Positions 1 to 6,341 of a stretch of DNA of 6,341 bases are shown piece by piece. Position numbers and translations under genes: made by a program. Every line of letters begins with the position of its first letter. The stretch's first letter is position 1. Source of the DNA: ANME-2 cluster archaeon (GTDB taxonomy: Archaea; Halobacteriota; Methanosarcinia; Methanosarcinales; Methanocomedenaceae); the NCBI GenBank assembly GCA_023544495.1, contig JAMJFV010000115.1, positions 1 to 6,341 of the forward strand. The letters run 5' to 3'. The notes under the pieces are model-generated. The model worked only from the letters and a program-made list of their open reading frames with translations. It made no database searches and was not told where the DNA came from.

Positions 1-4
1 TCAT
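1..4 (-). CDS. Possible start of the next operon gene, cut by the window edge
   Basis: Nine bases after the cas3 TAG the minus strand reads ATG (4-2), and AGGG lies 7 nt before it, overlapping the stop codon. In type I-B operons cas3 is commonly followed by cas4, cas1 and cas2, so this may be the cas4 start codon. Only four bases are visible, so the product cannot be identified. Confidence 0.3.
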
Positions 5-13
5 GAGATAGCC

Positions 14-2476
14 CTAATAGATTATTGTTCCGCTAATCGGATTTTTAAGATCGACATCAAGCCCCACACCTCCGTCATCATAGAATTGCTCATCAAGGAT
101 TCTGAAATTACCAATATTATCTTTAGTCAGATCGTCAGGTCTAACAGGCATCCATTTTTCAAAACGTACACTTACAGAATTTGCAGCTATACGTTTACTG
201 ATACCCCTTACCGCATAACGTCTTTTCCACCTATCCTTTATTTCCAAGGCTTCTTTAATATCTTTTGGTAAATCTTCATCCAAAGATGAAATTATGAATT
301 TTTCTTGACGTTCGTCTCCTCGTAATAGCATTTTGATATTTACAATAGTTTCTTTACCGCATTCATCGTATTTGTGAACGTACTGAACATAAGCTTTCAA
401 AACCTTCATTGATTTCCCTAATCGCCCTCTCACCATCTCGAAATAACGAGATCCAAGACTGTAAAACTGTTCCTCTGGGATTTCAATATTTCCACTCATG
501 CTAAACTCCGTGCAATCTAAAAGAACATCATCATAAACCATATTTGAGAAAATCCGTCCCCGATCTGACATAAGCTTAACAACCTCAACACCTCCTATTC
601 CTTTTTGTCCATTACGATTGCATCTCCCGCAAACTTGAAAGATGGAATCCAGAGGAGCCCAATCCCGCATAATATAGTCAACATCGATATCTACACCGGC
701 CTCGATACATTGAGTCGTCACAATAACTGGATTTAGTCCATTTTCAATGCATCGTTTGATGTCCAAAATCCGTTTGGTTCTCTGTGATGGAGTAACAAGA
801 GACGATAAGTAGATCAGCGGTCTTTCAAGAACTGTTCTTTCATTAATCATCTCCCCTATTTTTTTATAAACCAACTTACTGGAATCTCGCGTGTTCAGTA
901 CGATCATCAATGATTCATCAGAGTGTTCATCCAGAAGATCTGGCAGATTCTCTATAAAACTCTCAAGTGATCTATTTTCTGGTTCTATATGAAGATTTAC
1001 CCGTCCGCGACTTTCAAAATAATCTTCATGCTCTGGAACTCGTTCTATTGCGCCCGGGAAGAATCCTGGTTGTGTGGCAGACATCAATAAAATATTCGTA
1101 CATCCGACCTCGGATAATTTTTTAAAGAAGTACTCGAATGGTTTCCACAATTCTGATGGTAGTGCTTGTATTTCATCAAATACTATTATTGCATTGAATA
1201 GATTGTGAAAACGCATAAGATGTTTTGATTTCAATGAAAACAAAGAGTAGAGCAACTGGTCAAACGTTGAAACAATAATTTCAGAGTTCCAGATGTTTAA
1301 GAAAAAATCAACCGAGTTATCACTTCGTTCTTCATCATCGACGCCGTTTCGATATTTGAAATCAGATATTGAGTATCTTGGCATATACAGCCGATCTTCA
1401 TATTTTTCATAAAGGAGACCCAGAAACTTTTTGTAAACATCATCTGTTTGCTCGATGATTGAGAGAAATGGAAGTGAAACAATGATCTTTGGTACAACCC
1501 CCTCTTCTTTTTCAATTCTTTTTCGAAGCTTCAATATCCATGACGCCGATAGTAATGTTTTCCCCAATCCTGTTGGAAGAGTGATCGAATGAATCCTTTC
1601 AGTCAACGGAAATTTAACCACGTCAGAGATGGTTTCTTCATACGCCCTTCTTCGCTCCGCGTTTATATCCCCATCCGTGTCCAGTGTTTTGAGATATAGA
1701 TCCACAAGATTATCAGGAATATCAATTGGATCTCTTTCATACTGTTTAGGATTATCTGAAGCAAGATATGCTTTATCTGACTCTAAAAGAATAGAAAACA
1801 GAAATAATGCCAGAATTCTATGTTCTATCTGAGACTCAAGGTTAATCTTCCTGTATTTTCTATTCAGTTTTCTAATCTTACCAGATATGGAATCGATTGT
1901 GCCAATATTGAAATCCTTACCATCAGAAAGTTTAAAACCAGACGATTCATACTCGTATATCTCCGGTTGAATTCTATCGACCTGTCTCTCCAACAGATCA
2001 TAATTTTCATCAATGCTCTTCAATACATCTTCTATACTCTTATATCTCCCGTGATGTCCATCGATAGCCAGAAAAACAGCGAACGGTAGGAACGATTTCC
2101 AGTGTTCAGCAAGTCGGTCGTTTCTTGATATCCATTTTTCGGTTATATGCCAGCCAAAGAAAGCGGAAATTGAGGAATGCGACTTATCCCTCGTATTTCC
2201 TTCATAAACTGTGCCATCCCTCTCACTCTGGATATATTCCTGAAAGAATGTTGTGCTCTTACCAAAGTCATGGCAGAGTGCAGTCAGAGTGCACAACTCC
2301 ACAACCCGTTCCTTAGAAATCCCATTGAAATTCAGTGATTTTTGAGAAACAAGGTATTTAGCGGCTCTACAGACCTGATAAATATGGTCCTCTAGCGTCA
2401 GAGAGTGGTCCAATGAATGCGATATAAGTTTATAATCCATATGCATCTCACAGAAAGGCGATGATTTTGTCCTCAT
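14..2476 (-). CDS. cas3: Cas3 nuclease-helicase (fused HD nuclease + SF2 helicase), type I-B
   Basis: This is the effector nuclease of type I interference. Cascade recruits it to the R-loop, where it nicks and then unwinds and degrades target DNA using ATP. The N-terminal HD domain (about residues 17-245) shows all expected metal-ligand positions: H31, H69-D70 with K73, H100, the GHHG motif at 140-143 and D234. The helicase core follows: TGLGKT Walker A (302-307), SLPFLSIIEQT motif Ia (334-344), DEIQ Walker B (434-437), SAT motif III (466-468), motif V around 585-598 and QVCGRCNR motif VI (614-621). About 190 C-terminal residues correspond to the Cas3 C-terminal region. At 820 residues it is a normal full-length, single-chain Cas3. 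The ATG at 2476 overlaps cas5 by 29 nt. ATGs at 2446 and 2440 lie just beyond the cas5 stop and nearer the conserved region, so the true start may be there; none has a strong Shine-Dalgarno. The stop is TAG. Function is near certain; the exact start is not. Confidence 0.96.
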   Translation of the reverse strand: MRTKSSPFCEMHMDYKLISHSLDHSLTLEDHIYQVCRAAKYLVSQKSLNFNGISKERVVELCTLTALCHDFGKSTTFFQEYIQSERDGTVYEGNTRDKSHSSISAFFGWHITEKWISRNDRLAEHWKSFLPFAVFLAIDGHHGRYKSIEDVLKSIDENYDLLERQVDRIQPEIYEYESSGFKLSDGKDFNIGTIDSISGKIRKLNRKYRKINLESQIEHRILALFLFSILLESDKAYLASDNPKQYERDPIDIPDNLVDLYLKTLDTDGDINAERRRAYEETISDVVKFPLTERIHSITLPTGLGKTLLSASWILKLRKRIEKEEGVVPKIIVSLPFLSIIEQTDDVYKKFLGLLYEKYEDRLYMPRYSISDFKYRNGVDDEERSDNSVDFFLNIWNSEIIVSTFDQLLYSLFSLKSKHLMRFHNLFNAIIVFDEIQALPSELWKPFEYFFKKLSEVGCTNILLMSATQPGFFPGAIERVPEHEDYFESRGRVNLHIEPENRSLESFIENLPDLLDEHSDESLMIVLNTRDSSKLVYKKIGEMINERTVLERPLIYLSSLVTPSQRTKRILDIKRCIENGLNPVIVTTQCIEAGVDIDVDYIMRDWAPLDSIFQVCGRCNRNGQKGIGGVEVVKLMSDRGRIFSNMVYDDVLLDCTEFSMSGNIEIPEEQFYSLGSRYFEMVRGRLGKSMKVLKAYVQYVHKYDECGKETIVNIKMLLRGDERQEKFIISSLDEDLPKDIKEALEIKDRWKRRYAVRGISKRIAANSVSVRFEKWMPVRPDDLTKDNIGNFRILDEQFYDDGGVGLDVDLKNPISGTIIY

Positions 2477-3212
2477 ACTGATACGGCCTCTCGTTCATAC
2501 GGACTGGCAATGGTTTTGACGTCATATCCACCAGATATCGCCTGTAGGTGAAGGTTCTCTGTGCTGTCCCGAGATGGGGGACTTTCAATTCATGGATGTT
2601 GTGCCCTTCTTCCGGCTTTAGACAATCCAGTACGAGAGCGCAGTCGTCCTTGCAAACCACAGTCGATACATCAAACTCGCCCGGCTCCAGTGGTTCTGCC
2701 ATCCCAACAGATATATATTCAACTTCCACAAGAAATTCTGAGATCCCCATACATGGCGTATATACATACCGCTCCGTCTTGATGCGAGATATCAATTCAT
2801 CCATACCGCAGTTCAGATTGGCATAGATAAGATATGATGGATTTCGTAGGAGTTCCATTGGTATCTGAGTAGATACATTCTGAGCGGGCACATTCTTCAG
2901 TGGTTTGGGTTTCCAGTCCTTTTTTGGACGTTTGATTGAGTAATTAACATCTCCTGGACCATCCTGCCTGAAGTTGGTTACATGCGTGATTGTTTTGACC
3001 TCTGCATCCATCTCAACCGCAATCCGCGCATTATCTTTATTGAAGGTTTCAGCAACATCCTCCTTTCTTACTCCCAGAATTGCCCCCAATAGTCCGGCAA
3101 CAGCCGTTCTTGGTGGAAATGGGTAAGATAGTGAGGATACATTACTATACGGTATGCGAAAGTGCCCATATCTTCCACGATATCTGAAGACCACAATCGG
3201 AAAAGAATCCAT
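2448..3212 (-). CDS. cas5: Cas5, type I-B Cascade subunit (Cas5h/Cas5b)
   Basis: Cas5 is a RAMP-fold subunit that caps the Cas7 filament, binds the 5' handle of the crRNA and contacts Cas8 in the cytoplasmic Cascade complex. The protein has 254 residues, typical for the Cas5h group. Near the N-terminus it has the family hallmark YPFPPRTAVAGLLGAILG (30-47), preceded by an aromatic and glycine-rich strand (RGRYGHFRIPYS, 13-23). NPSYLIY (124-130) and PCMGISEFLVEVEYI (153-167) match the usual internal Cas5 strand and the conserved glycine-containing turn. The ATG start lies one base after the cas7 TAA. A GAAGGA Shine-Dalgarno sits 5 nt upstream, inside the end of cas7, so translation is probably coupled. 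The end overlaps the longest possible cas3 frame. I saw no HD or catalytic motif, and none is expected because crRNA processing in I-B is done by Cas6. The identification rests on motif plus context. Confidence 0.94.
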   Translation of the reverse strand: MDSFPIVVFRYRGRYGHFRIPYSNVSSLSYPFPPRTAVAGLLGAILGVRKEDVAETFNKDNARIAVEMDAEVKTITHVTNFRQDGPGDVNYSIKRPKKDWKPKPLKNVPAQNVSTQIPMELLRNPSYLIYANLNCGMDELISRIKTERYVYTPCMGISEFLVEVEYISVGMAEPLEPGEFDVSTVVCKDDCALVLDCLKPEEGHNIHELKVPHLGTAQRTFTYRRYLVDMTSKPLPVRMNERPYQYEDKIIAFL

Positions 3213-3213
3213 A

Positions 3214-4272
3214 TTAATCCTTCATCAAATCCAATCTATCGATATCAAGGTCTTTCACTTCAACTTCAGTCAACGAAGTCTTTAATTTAGAAATCAATGC
3301 ATTCCCATAGAGTTCTACAAATTCTGGAGAGATGGAGTATTCTATCCGCTCGATCTTGGATTTTGCTTTCTCTATGGCTTTAATCAATCTACTAAAGTCA
3401 AGCGTATAATCCCCAAACGTTCTGATATTGATCTCCTCACCGATATCTGGTCTCGGGGTTAATACGACCTTCTCCTCAAGTGCTCCGATGTGGTATTCAG
3501 TTAGAATTACTTTCTTACTTCCGTTGTCTTCAATCTCAATTGTCTCTTTGTATACTATGTTTAGAAGAAGTCGCGGCTGTTGATCTCGTTTCGTTCGAGT
3601 ATGGGCAGAAGAAGTCTCTCTAACACCTTTCCAGAGCGCAATCTTGAACTTTTCGAGGTCATCCTCTGAAAGACCAGTCGTCTTTGCTGCGTTCTCATTT
3701 GCAATACCATGAAACGCAATGAGACCATAGGGAATAGCGTAGTAAGTTGTAAAGGTACCCATCTTCTGTTCGGAGCCTTCTGATTCCCCTCTCGATCTGA
3801 ATATGCTGGTACCATGGAATGTAACCTCCTCTACCTGATGCAAAGTCTCCCCGAAGTTGATCTGAATCGGCCCTGTGACCTTACTCGTCTCTCCCCATTT
3901 TTCGGGAGCACCTTTGAAAGCAAGAGGGCTTCCAAACATTCTAAGATCAATAAAAGTATCCAACAAAGTGCTCATCAGCAATTCACCTTCGATTTTGCTT
4001 TCTTCCATGTCTTTGAGGCTTTCTTTGACCCTATCGGTAAGATTTACAGTCTTGACACCGAGTTTTGTCACTAGTATCTGATTTTCACCATCGGTTTGTA
4101 TCAGATAATCTCTTATAAACCTCTTAAGCCGAACATCGGTCACATAGCATCGTTTGGTTACATCATCTATCCGGGGTCTATTCTCGTCGGGATCTCCATT
4201 AGGATTCCCATTCTTAATATCATACAGGAATAGAAACTCATTCCTGTTTTTGGTCGGTTTATTCATTTCCAT
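3214..4272 (-). CDS. cas7: Cas7, type I-B Cascade backbone subunit (Csh2 family)
   Basis: Cas7 polymerises along the crRNA spacer and forms the helical backbone of Cascade. The 352-residue protein shows the Csd2/Csh2 signature. NGNPNGDPDENRPRID (21-36) follows the first RAMP strand FLFLYDIK. CYVTDVRLKRFIRDYL (42-57) comes next, then DLRMFGSPLA (109-118), TGPIQINFGETLH (133-145) and the basic TRTKRDQQPRLLL (225-237). The last matches the conserved R-x-K...PRLLL segment of Csh2. The C-terminal third is charged and less conserved, as usual. The ATG at 4272 lies inside the last codons of cas8b (14-nt overlap). A second in-frame ATG at 4266 is only two codons later. Neither has a strong Shine-Dalgarno, which suggests re-initiation by ribosomes finishing cas8b. 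The TAA stop is followed one base later by the cas5 ATG. Type I-C Csd2 is a close relative, but the neighbouring Cas8b-type protein favours I-B. Confidence 0.96.
   Translation of the reverse strand: MEMNKPTKNRNEFLFLYDIKNGNPNGDPDENRPRIDDVTKRCYVTDVRLKRFIRDYLIQTDGENQILVTKLGVKTVNLTDRVKESLKDMEESKIEGELLMSTLLDTFIDLRMFGSPLAFKGAPEKWGETSKVTGPIQINFGETLHQVEEVTFHGTSIFRSRGESEGSEQKMGTFTTYYAIPYGLIAFHGIANENAAKTTGLSEDDLEKFKIALWKGVRETSSAHTRTKRDQQPRLLLNIVYKETIEIEDNGSKKVILTEYHIGALEEKVVLTPRPDIGEEINIRTFGDYTLDFSRLIKAIEKAKSKIERIEYSISPEFVELYGNALISKLKTSLTEVEVKDLDIDRLDLMKD
3218..3223 (-). promoter_or_regulatory. Ribosome binding site of cas5
   Basis: GAAGGA on the minus strand lies within the last codons of cas7, 5 nt before the cas5 ATG at 3212. 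Its position over the cas7 stop region suggests that ribosomes ending cas7 re-initiate on cas5. Confidence 0.6.
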
Positions 4273-4741
4273 TCAACTCTTCATGATTTACGGATTGTTC
4301 ATCACCATTTTTTCCTGGCAGATAATATCCCGATAGACTCTGTCCAAGACATAGATAATACGGTATCTCTTTTCTGCTTATGCTCCATTCTTCAATGTCT
4401 GCACCAAGTGCTCCAATCGCCTCAGCCACACCCCTCATCTCTTCAGACCATGCGCTTCTAGGTGTGCTGTAGTCGTCTAGCTTACCCCGCGTTTTGACAA
4501 ATATCTCCATCAAATCCGCCGAACTCAATTGAAGCCCTTTCAGCCATTTCAGGCCACTTGTCGCAACACCTCTTCTTTGCTGGAAACTTATCAGTTTACC
4601 AAACAGTAATCCAACCAAGAAGGTGTATTGCTTCTCTTTTGTGTCCAGTCCCTTTGCTTCTGTACTTAAGAAGCTGTTCAGAGGTTTCAACCCCTCATGC
4701 CTTTCAAGATACTTCTTAACGAAATTATTCCCTGAATTCAT
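4259..4741 (-). CDS. cas11b: Candidate internal-start product Cas11b (small subunit) nested in cas8b
   Basis: It is established for several type I-B, I-C and I-D systems that the small Cascade subunit Cas11 is translated from an internal start inside the large-subunit gene, in the same frame. No separate small-subunit gene exists between cas8b and cas3 here. Residue 499 of Cas8b is an ATG (4741) preceded by GGAG with 9 nt spacing, the same spacing as the cas8b start itself. The product would be 160 residues, beginning MNSGNNFVKKYLERHEG and ending at the cas8b TAA. It is mostly helical by inspection, and the length suits a small subunit. Other internal ATGs (residues 484, 576, 600) have poorer Shine-Dalgarno spacing or would give products that are too short. 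This is an inference from context and sequence; no expression is shown. Confidence 0.5.
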   Translation of the reverse strand: MNSGNNFVKKYLERHEGLKPLNSFLSTEAKGLDTKEKQYTFLVGLLFGKLISFQQRRGVATSGLKWLKGLQLSSADLMEIFVKTRGKLDDYSTPRSAWSEEMRGVAEAIGALGADIEEWSISRKEIPYYLCLGQSLSGYYLPGKNGDEQSVNHEELNGNE

Positions 4742-6235
4742 TCTGATTATCTCCAGTCGATTCAAAAATGAGAGTAAATATACCATGTTAGTGATGTTAT
4801 TCCTAATCGAATAGATAGGTTGATTCTTATCTTCGTTTGATAGTGCACCTAACAAGTCATAAGATAGTTTTGATGAAAATTCTGATAATATATCTTTTAG
4901 AGGATATGTCTTATTAAGAAATATTGCATTCAGAAGATTAAGTGTATCAATAGACGATGATTTAAACGGTTTTCTCCCTCCCCCTCCTTTCTGCTGAATA
5001 TACTTGGGTAATCCGAGTACATCTTTTACTATTCTAAGATTGCCATTTAGAGGCGGATATTTTGATTTCTTCCATGGATGATTTGGAGAATATCCATCAT
5101 TCACCTTATTGATATCCTCTATTGCCTGCGAAATATCAGAAAGCCTCGATGGAAGCACATCAGGGATGACTTTCCTTATGTTCTCTACACTCTGCCCACC
5201 CACTTCACCGATTATAAAAGTGACTGTCGATACTCCTTTGTTCTCTGATAAATCCTTTAAAATCCCATATTCTGTTCGTTCTGCACCGCCCACATCTTTC
5301 AACAATCGCTTCAATTCCGTTGTGATAATATCCAAATCTTCTTCCTTATCTCCACTTTCCAGCAGATGCGGGATAATCAAAGCCTGATGGCCGGAAATAT
5401 TTTGTCTGAGATCTTGGAATACATGAAACTTTGCAGCATACAATGCCTCAGCACAAGGTGCACAAATCGGAAAAGCTTTACCCGCATTCTTTCTAGTAAC
5501 TCCAGGAAAGAATCCGAATTTATCCACGTTCCCGATATTAATCCCAACTCCATCTCGGGAAAGCACATTCGGAAAGAGCTCAGTCTCTATATGGCATAGA
5601 CTACACCCTACACCAGATGATTTGAATGATAGGGCATCGTTAGTTTGATAAATAGCTTTTGGTTTTTCGTTTAAAGAGAAATCAAGAAGTTCCCGAATTT
5701 CTGCATTATATTTTCCATTGATCCGTACAGAAAACACACTTATCTTTTTTGTTTCCTTTGCCCATTCAACCGTCTCAAGAAATGATTTTCGTTCCAGCGT
5801 TCCATCATCTTTCAATTTACCAATTTCAATATCATCTGATGTAAAAATTCTAACAACGTTTTGCAGCCAATCCTGATCATTCTCAATGGAATTTTCGATA
5901 TACCGCTTAACTGTTTTTTCAAGTTTGCTTTGGCTATCTTTCCATGTTGGTGCTATGTATGTCCCCTGAGATGCAGTTTTTATGAAAAGGTATTTCCAAC
6001 TATCCTCCGAAACTAATTCGTCTATTATAAATTTTATCGTTTCTCCATCAATTGTAAATATTCCTATATGTTCAGAGTTTAGCGATTCGAACTGAAGACG
6101 CGCATAAGTCCCGCTTTCAATAGCATTCTCTCTCTCTTTGAGAAATGAATCCACAGATTCTAATGCATTAAAATCGAATTCTTCAAACTCATTAATCATT
6201 TTTAGAATTCCAAGATTTCGTATCGCTTCAATCAC
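4259..6235 (-). CDS. cas8b: Cas8b, large subunit of type I-B Cascade (Csh1/TM1802-like)
   Basis: Cas8b is the large subunit that reads the PAM and helps open target DNA. The protein has 658 residues, in the usual range for this family. It begins MIEAIRNLG, the typical N-terminus of Csh1/TM1802-like Cas8b proteins, which supports the GTG at 6235 over the later ATG at 6199 (residue 13). A GGGTGA Shine-Dalgarno lies 9 nt upstream of the GTG. A four-cysteine zinc-binding pattern is clear: CSLC at 211-214 and CAPC at 258-261, the latter after FPI. A lysine/glycine-rich loop (KGGGGRK, 416-422) precedes a largely helical C-terminal region (about 430-640), the region that in I-B systems corresponds to the small subunit. 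An internal start at residue 499 may release that part as a separate protein. It is the first recognisable gene of the operon in the window. Large-subunit families diverge quickly, so the assignment leans on the N-terminus, the cysteines and the adjoining cas7 and cas5. Confidence 0.92.
   Translation of the reverse strand: MIEAIRNLGILKMINEFEEFDFNALESVDSFLKERENAIESGTYARLQFESLNSEHIGIFTIDGETIKFIIDELVSEDSWKYLFIKTASQGTYIAPTWKDSQSKLEKTVKRYIENSIENDQDWLQNVVRIFTSDDIEIGKLKDDGTLERKSFLETVEWAKETKKISVFSVRINGKYNAEIRELLDFSLNEKPKAIYQTNDALSFKSSGVGCSLCHIETELFPNVLSRDGVGINIGNVDKFGFFPGVTRKNAGKAFPICAPCAEALYAAKFHVFQDLRQNISGHQALIIPHLLESGDKEEDLDIITTELKRLLKDVGGAERTEYGILKDLSENKGVSTVTFIIGEVGGQSVENIRKVIPDVLPSRLSDISQAIEDINKVNDGYSPNHPWKKSKYPPLNGNLRIVKDVLGLPKYIQQKGGGGRKPFKSSSIDTLNLLNAIFLNKTYPLKDILSEFSSKLSYDLLGALSNEDKNQPIYSIRNNITNMVYLLSFLNRLEIIRMNSGNNFVKKYLERHEGLKPLNSFLSTEAKGLDTKEKQYTFLVGLLFGKLISFQQRRGVATSGLKWLKGLQLSSADLMEIFVKTRGKLDDYSTPRSAWSEEMRGVAEAIGALGADIEEWSISRKEIPYYLCLGQSLSGYYLPGKNGDEQSVNHEELNGNE
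4751..4754 (-). promoter_or_regulatory. Internal Shine-Dalgarno before the candidate Cas11b start
   Basis: GGAG on the minus strand lies inside cas8b, 9 nt before the in-frame ATG at 4741. It is the best-spaced internal site found near ATGs in the 3' third of the gene. A four-base match can occur by chance, so the support comes mainly from its fit with known internal translation of the small subunit in type I-B systems. Confidence 0.45.
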
Positions 6236-6303
6236 TTTTCTCTCTCACCCCTTTCCATCACTTCCATTCCGTCCTTCACTCCATCCCCCCAAACAACAAA
6301 TCC
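6236..6303 (-). promoter_or_regulatory. Purine-rich 5' leader of cas8b; no clear promoter
   Basis: Between the palindrome and the GTG the minus strand is strongly G/A-rich. It includes a six-G run (6285-6290) and two imperfect direct copies, ATGGAGTGAAGGA (6272-6284) and ATGGAAGTGATGGA (6254-6267). I see no convincing archaeal TATA box or bacterial -35/-10 pair, so the promoter may lie further upstream, outside the window. The only functional site I can defend here is the Shine-Dalgarno next to the start codon. Confidence 0.35.
6245..6251 (-). promoter_or_regulatory. Ribosome binding site of cas8b
   Basis: The minus strand reads GGGGTGA, whose GGTGA core is complementary to the 3' end of 16S rRNA, and leaves 9 nt before the GTG at 6235. 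It decides for the GTG start over the in-frame ATG at 6199, which has no comparable site. Confidence 0.7.
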
Positions 6304-6322
6304 TCACCTCCGCAGGAGGTGA
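6304..6322. repeat. Perfect 19-bp palindrome upstream of cas8b (8-bp arms, 3-nt loop)
   Basis: TCACCTCC, then GCA, then GGAGGTGA. The arms are perfectly complementary and GC-rich. One arm equals a full-strength Shine-Dalgarno and the other equals the anti-Shine-Dalgarno of 16S rRNA, so an RNA hairpin here would hide that site. The 3' end of the palindrome on the minus strand lies 68 nt before the cas8b GTG. It could be an operator, a transcript hairpin or the edge of a dispersed repeat. No U-run follows it on either strand, so it is not a typical intrinsic terminator. Confidence 0.6.
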
Positions 6323-6340
6323 ACGTATCTGCGTTCATCC
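6318..6340. repeat. Second inverted repeat at the right edge, resembling a dispersed intergenic repeat
   Basis: GGTGAACG and CGTTCATCC pair around a 6-nt loop with one bulged base; the core TGAACG/CGTTCA (6320-6325, 6332-6337) is perfect. It overlaps the right arm of the neighbouring palindrome by a few bases. The string ATCTGCGTTCATCCG (6327-6341) resembles, from memory, the 'ATCTGCGT-TCATCCGCG' intergenic repeats seen in many environmental bacterial and archaeal genomes. The window ends before this can be confirmed. Confidence 0.4.
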
Positions 6341-6341
6341 G

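Noticed and set aside
434..437. Non-canonical DEIQ box in Cas3 (residue numbers) as a sign of a defective helicase
   Set aside because: Q in place of H in the Walker B box is common in Cas3 of this group, and the other motifs are intact.
1297..1515. 72-codon minus-strand frame within cas3
   Set aside because: It is out of frame inside the helicase domain, while the cas3 frame is intact and carries every motif.
2548..2826. 92-codon plus-strand frame opposite cas5 (and an overlapping 73-codon one)
   Set aside because: Both are antisense to the motif-bearing cas5 frame, overlap each other and show no domain.
3561..3815. 84-codon minus-strand frame within cas7
   Set aside because: It is an alternative frame over the conserved Cas7 core with no motif; there is no sign of frameshifting.
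5109..5387. 92-codon plus-strand frame opposite cas8b
   Set aside because: It lies wholly antisense to a conserved gene, has no recognisable motif, and its composition fits a shadow frame.
6304..6322. Intrinsic terminator of an upstream gene
   Set aside because: The hairpin is strong but no T-run follows it on either strand.
6301..6341. CRISPR repeat at the right edge
   Set aside because: Only one copy of the palindromic unit is visible, with no spacer periodicity and no ATTGAAAC-like end; a repeat unit cannot be claimed.

Overview
The window holds the effector half of a type I-B CRISPR-Cas locus. Four intact genes sit on the minus strand and are transcribed from right to left in the order cas8b, cas7, cas5, cas3. 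Together they fill positions 14 to 6235 almost without a gap. I see no frameshift, premature stop or inserted element. The plus strand carries only antisense shadow frames.

Layout. Positions 6236-6341 are a short upstream region with a perfect 19-bp palindrome, a second inverted repeat, a purine-rich tract and the cas8b ribosome binding site. cas8b (4259-6235) is the large Cascade subunit with a four-cysteine zinc-finger signature. Its 3' part has a well-placed internal Shine-Dalgarno and ATG (start at 4741) that could make a separate 160-residue small subunit, Cas11b. cas7 (3214-4272) is the Csh2-type backbone subunit, cas5 (2448-3212) the crRNA 5'-handle-binding subunit, and cas3 (14-2476) the fused HD nuclease and superfamily 2 helicase. 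At the left edge an ATG lies nine bases beyond the cas3 stop, so the operon probably continues, most likely into cas4, cas1 and cas2.

How the genes work together (known for the family). Cas8b, Cas7, Cas5 and the small subunit assemble with a crRNA into Cascade, which recognises PAM-bearing foreign DNA and opens an R-loop. Cas3 is then recruited to nick and degrade the displaced strand. The crRNA nuclease Cas6, the adaptation genes and the CRISPR array are not in this window. The tight junctions (14-nt overlap, 1-nt gap, up to 29-nt overlap) point to one polycistronic mRNA with translational coupling.

Organism. The base composition is moderately AT-rich, arginine AGA/AGG and isoleucine ATA codons are frequent, and Shine-Dalgarno sites are of the GGTGA/GGAG type. 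With a Csh1/Csh2-style I-B module this fits a euryarchaeon (methanogen, ANME or Archaeoglobus-like), but a bacterium cannot be excluded. The system belongs to a known type. The most interesting points are the probable internal Cas11b start and the palindromic sequence upstream of cas8b.
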